This document shows, one piece after another, positions 1 to 4,942 of a stretch of DNA of 5,194 bases. Position 1 is the stretch's first letter; every line of letters begins with the position of its first letter. Position numbers and translations under genes: made by a program. The DNA is from JBBKWG01 sp037968835 (lineage in GTDB: Bacteria > Pseudomonadota > Alphaproteobacteria > Rhodobacterales > Rhodobacteraceae), in assembly GCA_037968835.1 (NCBI GenBank), contig JBBKWG010000190.1, positions 1 through 5,194 on the forward strand, in the 5' to 3' direction. Under the pieces are notes generated by a model. The model was not told the DNA's origin, did not search any database, and saw only the letters and a list, made by a program, of their open reading frames with translations.

Positions 1-24
1 GCTTTCCGCGACCGCCTTGCATGA
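1..24 (+). CDS. Possible C-terminal tail of an upstream gene (partial)
   Basis: In the frame that ends with TGA at 22-24 the window opens with codons for AFRDRLA followed by stop. That TGA overlaps the ATG of the DoxX gene (ATGA at 21-24). The same ATGA arrangement joins the next two genes, and there is no good Shine-Dalgarno sequence before the DoxX start, so translational coupling to an upstream gene is plausible. Seven codons cannot identify a product. In many proteobacteria a DoxX gene closes an operon with DUF692 and DUF2063 genes (bufferin-type operons), but nothing visible here proves that context. Confidence 0.3.
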   Translation, partial: AFRDRLA

Positions 25-395
25 CGGCCCTGTGGGAACAACGGATCGGTCGGACCCTGATCGCGCTTCTGTTCGTCGCCGGCACTCTGCAGAAGGTGAT
101 TGATCCCGGTGCGGTCGAGGGCCTGTTGGCGGGCAAGGGCCTGCCCCAATGGCTGGTCTGGCCCGCCATGCTGTTCAATGCCATCGGCGCAATCTGCCTT
201 ATCGCCGGAATCGCGCTGCGCCCCGTGGCCCTGGCACTCGCCGCCTATTGCGTCGTGACAAGCTGGTTCCACTTCATCCCGGGCGACGGCTGGCAAATGT
301 CTATATTCATCAAGAACTTGGCCATCGCTGGCGGTCTCCTGATCCTCGCCTCCACAGCCCGAACGACGACACGAAACAAGACAGACACGCCATGA
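21..395 (+). CDS. DoxX family integral membrane protein
   Basis: This is a 124-residue inner-membrane protein of the DoxX family. Four hydrophobic segments lie at about residues 9-27, 44-66, 68-86 and 94-111. Family hallmarks are the first-helix pattern LLFVAGTLQKVIDP, the following loop LLAGKGLP, a short R-P turn after helix 2, the Trp-Phe-His cluster at 82-84, and the late FIKNLAIAGGLL stretch (96-107), which matches the family's conserved KN-AxxGGLL element. The length is close to the usual 120-150 residues. The ATG at 21 places the first helix correctly and overlaps a possible upstream stop codon. The tail (TARTTTRNKTDTP) is polar and probably lies outside the membrane. DoxX proteins are variously linked to thiol or oxidative stress and, in some operons, to copper-binding peptide systems; no enzymatic activity can be read from the sequence. 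The gene overlaps the next one by ATGA, so the two are probably co-translated. Confidence 0.88.
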   Translation: MTALWEQRIGRTLIALLFVAGTLQKVIDPGAVEGLLAGKGLPQWLVWPAMLFNAIGAICLIAGIALRPVALALAAYCVVTSWFHFIPGDGWQMSIFIKNLAIAGGLLILASTARTTTRNKTDTP

Positions 396-868
396 AACCG
401 ATTATTCTCGCCCTCGCATTTATCACCTCCGCAAGCCCCGTATTGGCACTTTCATGCCTCAGACCCGACGCCGTGCGTCTCTACGAGCAAGCCCGCGATA
501 GCGAGGATGCGTTCTACATCGTGCGCGGCCGGATCGACGTCACCGGACCGATCTCCGAGCCGGATCCGACAAAAGGAACGCCCGGCCACACCCAGGCCCG
601 CTTCACCGGCGAGCTCCTCGCATCGCAAGACTTCGGTGCTGAATTCGACCGCGATATCAATATCATATCGACCTGCGCCGGTCCGTGGTGCGGCAATCCT
701 GCGGGCATGGAGGGCGACCTGATCGCCGCGATCAGGGTCGACGACGCCGAATTGTCGCTGGCTTCGGGTCCCTGTGGCGGTGACATGGTGGCATGGAGCG
801 ACGATGCCGCCGCCCGTCTGCTCGCCTGCCACCGTGAAGGACTTTGCGAGATTGCGAACGACTACTAG
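392..868 (+). CDS. Small secreted protein with six cysteines, possible TIMP/netrin-like fold
   Basis: This 158-residue protein begins with a Sec signal peptide: a short basic start (MKP), a hydrophobic core at about residues 4-14, and a probable signal peptidase I site after VLA at 17-19. The mature protein then starts LSC. Its six cysteines are at 22, 95, 100, 128, 146 and 152, an even number consistent with disulfides in the periplasm. A lipoprotein is unlikely, since the residues before Cys22 (A-L-S) do not form a good lipobox. The Cys near the new N-terminus, a strand-like FYIVRGRI at 41-48, then ARFTGELL, a C-x4-C pair and a GPCG motif recall TIMP/netrin-like OB-fold proteins; that resemblance is weak and is my inference. 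I do not recognise a named family. The ATG at 392 overlaps the DoxX stop (ATGA) and has no strong ribosome site of its own, which indicates coupling. A longer in-frame reading from 149 would run antiparallel to evidence, as it lies inside the DoxX gene in another frame and lacks the signal peptide at its start. The TAG stop lies in a CTAG shared with the convergent gene. Confidence 0.8.
   Translation: MKPIILALAFITSASPVLALSCLRPDAVRLYEQARDSEDAFYIVRGRIDVTGPISEPDPTKGTPGHTQARFTGELLASQDFGAEFDRDINIISTCAGPWCGNPAGMEGDLIAAIRVDDAELSLASGPCGGDMVAWSDDAAARLLACHREGLCEIANDY
718..736. repeat. Perfect 8-bp inverted repeat within the secreted-protein gene
   Basis: CCTGATCG at 718-725 and CGATCAGG at 729-736 are exact reverse complements separated by CCG. 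The repeat encodes D-L-I-A-A-I-R and keeps the reading frame intact. It lies about 130 bp before the stop codon and has no T tract, so it is not a terminator. It may be chance in GC-rich coding DNA. Confidence 0.45.
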
Positions 869-1527
869 AGCGACATCGCCAGAACCCGGCTGATTTCCGT
901 CAGCGACCTGCCCGACTGAGCGCTGAGCGTGTTGAAAGCCCCCTGCACAGCCTTCATCGCCGCCTTCGACGTCGGTGCCTTGTCGATCACACCCTCGGCG
1001 ATCAACCGCGCGATCACGTCGTTGGACAGTATGAAGCTGTCAACGCCAGCGAAGCGCAGGAAGTACTGCGCCGTCGCACCGCCAAGCCGATTTCCGCGCT
1101 GCTTCAGCATATCGAGAAGCCCGATATAGTCATCGGCGGGCCATTCCCCGATCACACGTCCGACCCCGCCGTCAACACGCAATTCAGTCAAGAACACGGC
1201 GTTGTCTCGCACAGTCTGGATCTTGGCCCCGTTCCGCACGATCCGCGTGTCCTGCAACAAGCGATCCAGCCAGTCGTCGTCCATCATCGCACAACGATCG
1301 ACTTCGAACCCGTGGAACGCCGCTTCAAAGCCATCCCACTTCGCGTCGATGACCTTCCAGTTGAACCCCGCGTTGAAAACGCGTTGCGTCATCCCCGCCA
1401 GCCACCGATCCTCGGGCATCGCGGCAAGGGTCTTGGCCGATGCGGGCTTCGACAGCTTCGCTTCCAGCGCCGCCACTCCGCCGTGCCGCCCGGCAGCTAT
1501 CTCGTAGATCTCATCGAAGTTGCGCAT
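865..1527 (-). CDS. Divergent Tag-like 3-methyladenine DNA glycosylase (HhH-GPD superfamily)
   Basis: This 220-residue protein aligns from memory with E. coli Tag (DNA-3-methyladenine glycosylase I) over most of its core. Residues 48-72 (QRVFNAGFNWKVID...F) match Tag's LEGQQAGLSW segment. Residues 90-110 (LLQDTRIVRNGAKIQ...NA) match its helix-hairpin-helix segment, and 142-175 (KQRGNRLGGATAQYFLRFAG...NDVIARL) match its C-terminal KKRGFKFVG...NDHV region. Trp57 corresponds to Tag Trp46, and Asp170 lies where HhH-GPD enzymes keep an Asp. Classical Tag binds zinc through two Cys and two His; this protein has only one Cys (79) and two His (15, 72), so that site is absent. The residue aligned with Tag Glu38, which contacts the base, is Arg49. 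Removal of alkylated bases by base excision repair is therefore likely but unproven, and the substrate may differ. The ATG at 1527 is preceded by a strong purine-rich ribosome site. The gene is divergent from dnaE2 and converges on the secreted-protein gene with a 4-bp overlap. Confidence 0.8.
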   Translation of the reverse strand: MRNFDEIYEIAAGRHGGVAALEAKLSKPASAKTLAAMPEDRWLAGMTQRVFNAGFNWKVIDAKWDGFEAAFHGFEVDRCAMMDDDWLDRLLQDTRIVRNGAKIQTVRDNAVFLTELRVDGGVGRVIGEWPADDYIGLLDMLKQRGNRLGGATAQYFLRFAGVDSFILSNDVIARLIAEGVIDKAPTSKAAMKAVQGAFNTLSAQSGRSLTEISRVLAMSL

Positions 1528-1532
1528 TTCGA

Positions 1533-1542
1533 CCCCCCTTTT
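1533..1542 (-). promoter_or_regulatory. Ribosome binding site of the Tag-like gene
   Basis: On the minus strand AAAAGGGGGG ends 5 nt before the ATG at 1527. This is the only strong purine run just upstream of a start codon in this window. It supports the chosen start over the ATG further upstream at 1546, which is out of frame. Confidence 0.6.
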
Positions 1543-1553
1543 CCATCCTGAAA

Positions 1554-1563
1554 GGCGCGCGCC
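1554..1563. repeat. 10-bp GC palindrome in the divergent intergenic region
   Basis: GGCGCGCGCC is self-complementary and lies 26 bp upstream of the Tag-like start codon, within that gene's probable 5' leader or promoter. No function can be assigned. Short alternating G/C palindromes are common in such GC-rich genomes. Confidence 0.35.
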
Positions 1564-1596
1564 CCGTCACACCACTGTTCTGACAGTCCGTCACAC
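1564..1596. repeat. 9-bp direct repeat between the two divergent DNA repair genes
   Basis: CCGTCACAC occurs at 1564-1572 and again at 1588-1596, a start-to-start distance of 24 bp, slightly more than two helical turns. Between the copies lies a small inverted repeat, ACTGT at 1574-1578 and ACAGT at 1583-1587. Just after them is TCAC-N6-GTGA (1591-1604). Two same-face direct copies in a divergent promoter region are the kind of pattern a transcription factor may bind. No regulator is recognised. Confidence 0.4.
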
Positions 1597-1639
1597 GAAC
1601 GTGATCCCGCGGTGTAGATCGACTCCTCTCTTTCAATGA

Positions 1640-1654
1640 GAACAAAACAGGAAT
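1640..1654. promoter_or_regulatory. Probable LexA operator (SOS box)
   Basis: The sequence GAAC-AAAACAG-GAAT differs at one position from the alphaproteobacterial LexA site GAAC-N7-GAAC; on the other strand it reads ATTC-N7-GTTC. The AT-rich centre is typical of such sites and stands out from the GC-rich surroundings. It ends 89 bp before the dnaE2 start at 1744 and lies 112 bp upstream of the Tag-like gene. DnaE2 genes are known SOS genes in this group of bacteria, so location and gene identity agree. The mismatch in the last half-site base lowers certainty. No convincing -10/-35 pair was found beside it. Confidence 0.6.
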
Positions 1655-1694
1655 ACCGTGTCGAGTCTCATGTGCCGGACTCGCCCTCTTCATC

Positions 1695-1714
1695 AAGATT
1701 TTTCAGAAAGTCTT
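1695..1714 (+). other. AT-rich hairpin in the dnaE2 leader
   Basis: AAGATTTT at 1695-1702 can pair with AAAGTCTT at 1707-1714 around a TCAG loop, giving an 8-bp stem with one G-U pair. It lies 29 nt before the dnaE2 ATG. It is markedly AT-rich compared with its surroundings. It could fold in the mRNA leader or be a protein-binding inverted repeat. It lacks a following T tract and is not a canonical terminator. Confidence 0.35.
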
Positions 1715-1743
1715 CTGCGACTGCCGCCCGAAGTCTGCCCGCC

Positions 1744-4700
1744 ATGACCTACGCCGAACTTGACATAACCTCAAACTTCACCTTCCTCACCGGGGCCTCG
1801 CATCCCGAGGAATACATTGACCGCGCCGCTCTGCTGGGGCTCAAGGCCATCGCCATCGCCGATGAAAACTCGGTCGCCGGGATCGTGCGCGCGCATACCC
1901 GCGTCCGCGAGATTGCCCGTCAGGTAAAGGAGCGCCTGACCACTGACCTGATCGGACCGCCCGCCCCCGGCGTCGCGGGCTGGCAGCCAAAACGGCGGGT
2001 GCTTGAAAGCTATCCCGGCGGCAAGTCGCGCCAGAAGCATGGCACGCTGTCGGCGGGAGAAACCGAGGACTTCCCGGGGGGTCCCGTCGCCGCGTTCGAA
2101 ACTCGTGTCCAACCGCCGCCGCTGGACGCTTCTGCGGCCATCCTGAACGTGCCACGCCTGATCCCGTCTGCGCGCATCGTGCTCGACACCGGCTTCACCG
2201 CTACCGCCCTTCCCCGCGACCGCATCGCGTGGGGGCGGCTCTGCCGGTTGATCTCGCGTGGGCGATTGCGGGCCGACAAGGGGTCTTGCGCGCTCAGGAT
2301 GGACGACATCATCGAATTCGGCGAAGGGCTCGCCCTGCTGATCCACCCGCCGAACGCCCGGACGGCAAAGCGCGGCGCGGATCTGTGGCGGCAAGACGCT
2401 GCTCGGCTGACGCGCCGCTTTCCCGATGATTGCCACCTGTTGATGGCCCCCCGCTATGACGGACAGGACCGCGAACGCTTCACCCGTCTGGCCCGCCTTG
2501 CCGCCGATCTGGCCATCCCCACCGTCGCGTCCGCCAGTCCCCGGATGCATCACGGGGCGCGCCGGAAACTCGCCGACGTTCTGACGGCGGTCCGCACCGG
2601 TGTGAAAGTCGATGACCTCGGCCGGGCGGCAATGGCCAACGCCGAACAACGGCTCCGTTCGGAAACTGAAATGCGCCGCCTGATGGAAGATCACGCGGGC
2701 GCAGTGGATCGCGCGGGCGCACTCGCCGACAGCCTGACCTTCTCGCTTGACGAGTTGCGCTATGAATATCCCTCCGAACTGACGAACGGCGAAACCGCTG
2801 CCGAACGCCTGTCACGGCTGGCATATGCCGGGCTCAGGTGGCGGTATCCGGCAGGCGCACCAGAACATGTGCGAACCCTTCTTGCCCACGAACTCGCCCT
2901 GATCGCCAAGCTGAAATACGAACCTTATTTCCTGACCGTCAACGATGTCGTCGCCTTCGCCCGCTCCCGCGGCATCCTTTGTCAGGGTCGCGGATCGGCC
3001 GCCAACTCGGTCGTCTGCTATTGTCTCGGCGTCACCTCCGTTTCCCCCGAAATCGGTACGATGGTCTTTGAGCGCTTCGTCAGCGAAGCCCGCGACGAAC
3101 CCCCCGACATCGACGTCGATTTCGAGCACGAACGCCGCGAAGAGGTGATCCAGCACATCTACGAACGCTATGGCCGCCATCGCGCGGGCCTTTGCGCCAC
3201 TGTGATCCACTATCGCGGCAAGCGCGCCATCCGCGAGGTCGGCAAGGCGATGGGTCTGACCGAAGACACCATTTCAGCGATTTCCTCGCAACTCTGGGGC
3301 TTCTTCGACACCTCGGGCATGGCCGACGAACGCCTGCGCGAGATCGGACTCGATCCCACCGACCGGCGGCTCCGTCAGACCATGGACCTGATCTTCGAGA
3401 TCCAGGGCTTTCCCCGCCACCTTTCCCAGCACGTCGGCGGCTTCATCATCACCGAGGGCCGCCTCGACGAACTTGTCCCGGTCGAGAACGCCACGATGGA
3501 AGACCGCACCGTCATCTGCTGGGACAAGGACGACATCGACACGCTGGGCATTCTCAAGGTCGACGTGCTGGCGCTTGGTATGCTCAGTTGCGTGCGCAAG
3601 GCGTTCGATCTGATCGAGCGTCACCACCAGATCGACTACGATCTTGCCACGCTCCCGCCCGAGGACCCGGACGTCTACGACATGCTCTGCAAAGCCGACA
3701 GTCTCGGCGTGTTTCAGGTCGAATCCCGCGCCCAGATGAACTTCCTGCCGCGCATGAAACCGCGCAGCTTCTACGATCTGGTCATCGAAGTCGCCATCAT
3801 CCGCCCTGGCCCGATCCAGGGCGACATGGTCCACCCCTACCTGCGCCGCCGCAATGGCGAGGAGAAGGTCGAATTCCCCTCCGATGCGCTTGGACGCGTG
3901 CTGGGCAAGACCCTTGGCGTGCCGCTCTTTCAGGAACAGGCGATGCAGATCGCAATCGTCGGCGCGGGCTTCACCCCCGAACAGGCCGACCGTCTGCGCC
4001 GCTCGCTGGCCACGTTCAAGAAACACGGCAACGTCAGCGAATTCCGCACGCTGTTCCTGAAGGGCATGGCGAAGAACGGCTACGATTCCGACTTCGCCGA
4101 ACGCTGCTTTTCCCAGATCGAAGGCTTCGGCTCTTACGGTTTCCCCGAAAGCCACGCCGCATCCTTCGCGCTTCTGGTCTATGCTTCAAGCTGGCTCAAA
4201 TGCCATCACCCCGGCATCTTCGCCTGCGCGCTTCTGAACTCGCAACCGATGGGCTTTTACGCCCCTGCCCAGATCGTCCGCGATGCCCGCGAACATGGCG
4301 TCGAGATCCGCCCACCCGATATCAACGCATCGACCTGGGACAACGTGATGGAGCCGGACGGACGCGGCGACCTTGCCCTGCGCCTCGGACTTCGCCAGAT
4401 CAAATCGGTGCGCGAGGAAGAGGCGTCCTGGATCGCCGCCGCCCGCGGCAACGGCTACCTGTCGGTCGAAGATGTCTGGCGCCGCGCTGGCGTCCAGCCC
4501 CGCACCCTGCGCACTCTCGCTGAAGCCGACGTCTTCGCCTCTCTCGGCGTGACCCGGCGCAAGGCGCTTTGGGCCGCCGCCGCCATCGGTGCCGAAAAAC
4601 CCCTGCCGCTGTTCGCCGGCGACATGGATGGCGAGGGCATCGTCGAACCCGAAGCCCACCTCCCCGAGATGACGCTGGGCGAACACGTGGTCGAGGATTA

Positions 4701-4866
4701 CGTCGCCATGCGGCTCACGCTCAGGGCACACCCGATGGCGTTCCTCAGACACAAGCTCACCCCAGGCTACCCGCCTCTCGCAGACGTGGAAGGCCCGCCC
4801 GCTGGTCGCGGCATCACTGACGCCAAGGGCCTCACCCGCACCGATATCTGGGGTGCCGAGACCTGA
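1744..4866 (+). CDS. dnaE2: Error-prone DNA polymerase DnaE2/ImuC, apparently lacking the C-terminal OB domain
   Basis: This 1040-residue C-family polymerase carries out SOS-induced translesion synthesis and, in most relatives, works with ImuA and ImuB. It starts with the DnaE2-type PHP domain (AELDITSNFTFLTGASHPEE at residues 4-23), in which the leading metal-binding His residues of the PHP signature are replaced, so the domain is probably not a nuclease. Residues about 60-140 form a Pro/Gly/charged insert. The polymerase core follows: GRGS at 415-418 and PDIDVDF with Asp455 and Asp457; KVDVLAL with Asp607 completes the catalytic triad. DnaE2-specific stretches include the GFPESHAASFALL region and NSQPMGFYAPAQIVRDAREHG. 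A clamp-motif-like PLPLF lies at 953-957. The protein stops about 45 residues after HPMAFL (996-1001), where family members normally continue into an OB-fold domain containing an RQRPGTAKG-like motif. The ATG at 1744 is chosen because family homology begins there; an in-frame ATG at 1636 would add 36 unconserved residues and put the SOS box inside the gene. The ribosome site is weak. No imuA or imuB lies in the window. Confidence 0.93.
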   Translation: MTYAELDITSNFTFLTGASHPEEYIDRAALLGLKAIAIADENSVAGIVRAHTRVREIARQVKERLTTDLIGPPAPGVAGWQPKRRVLESYPGGKSRQKHGTLSAGETEDFPGGPVAAFETRVQPPPLDASAAILNVPRLIPSARIVLDTGFTATALPRDRIAWGRLCRLISRGRLRADKGSCALRMDDIIEFGEGLALLIHPPNARTAKRGADLWRQDAARLTRRFPDDCHLLMAPRYDGQDRERFTRLARLAADLAIPTVASASPRMHHGARRKLADVLTAVRTGVKVDDLGRAAMANAEQRLRSETEMRRLMEDHAGAVDRAGALADSLTFSLDELRYEYPSELTNGETAAERLSRLAYAGLRWRYPAGAPEHVRTLLAHELALIAKLKYEPYFLTVNDVVAFARSRGILCQGRGSAANSVVCYCLGVTSVSPEIGTMVFERFVSEARDEPPDIDVDFEHERREEVIQHIYERYGRHRAGLCATVIHYRGKRAIREVGKAMGLTEDTISAISSQLWGFFDTSGMADERLREIGLDPTDRRLRQTMDLIFEIQGFPRHLSQHVGGFIITEGRLDELVPVENATMEDRTVICWDKDDIDTLGILKVDVLALGMLSCVRKAFDLIERHHQIDYDLATLPPEDPDVYDMLCKADSLGVFQVESRAQMNFLPRMKPRSFYDLVIEVAIIRPGPIQGDMVHPYLRRRNGEEKVEFPSDALGRVLGKTLGVPLFQEQAMQIAIVGAGFTPEQADRLRRSLATFKKHGNVSEFRTLFLKGMAKNGYDSDFAERCFSQIEGFGSYGFPESHAASFALLVYASSWLKCHHPGIFACALLNSQPMGFYAPAQIVRDAREHGVEIRPPDINASTWDNVMEPDGRGDLALRLGLRQIKSVREEEASWIAAARGNGYLSVEDVWRRAGVQPRTLRTLAEADVFASLGVTRRKALWAAAAIGAEKPLPLFAGDMDGEGIVEPEAHLPEMTLGEHVVEDYVAMRLTLRAHPMAFLRHKLTPGYPPLADVEGPPAGRGITDAKGLTRTDIWGAET

Positions 4867-4942
4867 CCGACATTGATGGTGCTTGGAATGCCAAAAGACC
4901 CGCGCGAAAAAGCGTTATCTTTGCAAAGTCACGCCGAAACTC
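4867..4942. other. Convergent intergenic gap without a clear terminator
   Basis: This 76-bp gap lies between the ends of dnaE2 and the decarboxylase gene. It contains a perfect 10-bp palindrome, CTTTGCAAAG (4919-4928), and a weak TTGG/CCAA 4-bp hairpin (4883-4894). Neither forms a GC-rich stem with a T tract in either direction, so no intrinsic terminator is called. Local base composition is more AT-rich than the flanking genes. None of the three plus-strand frames shows an OB-fold remnant that a frameshift could restore to DnaE2. Confidence 0.5.

Noticed and set aside
844..1551. Long open frame on the plus strand (235 codons) opposite the Tag-like gene
   Set aside because: Its translation is Arg/His/Pro-rich with no family pattern, typical of an antisense frame in GC-rich DNA, while the minus strand encodes a protein that matches Tag over its core.
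1577..1591. GTTC-N7 with a second half-site CCGT, as another SOS box
   Set aside because: The second half-site matches GTTC poorly, and the site at 1640-1654 is clearly better.
1580..1608. CTGACA at 1580-1585 as a -35 element for dnaE2
   Set aside because: No acceptable -10 hexamer occurs 16-18 bp downstream (GATCCC and neighbours), so no promoter is called.
1511..1696. 61-codon minus-strand open frame across the divergent intergenic region
   Set aside because: It overlaps the start of the Tag-like gene and the SOS box, and the product resembles no family; the region is better explained as regulatory DNA.
1771..2694. 307-codon minus-strand open frame opposite the dnaE2 PHP region
   Set aside because: The product is low-complexity Gly/Arg-rich with no family pattern and lies opposite a well-supported coding region.
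3274..4155. 293-codon minus-strand open frame opposite dnaE2
   Set aside because: An antisense frame driven by GC-rich codon usage. The sequence is a mirror of dnaE2 codons and shows no recognisable motif or ribosome site.
3192..4523. 443-codon plus-strand open frame inside dnaE2
   Set aside because: It is the +1 shadow of dnaE2; its product is Arg/Pro/His-rich and lacks domains, whereas the dnaE2 frame carries all polymerase motifs.
4883..4928. Bidirectional terminator between dnaE2 and the decarboxylase gene
   Set aside because: The available stems are 4-5 bp, AT-rich or without a loop, and no T tract follows on either strand.
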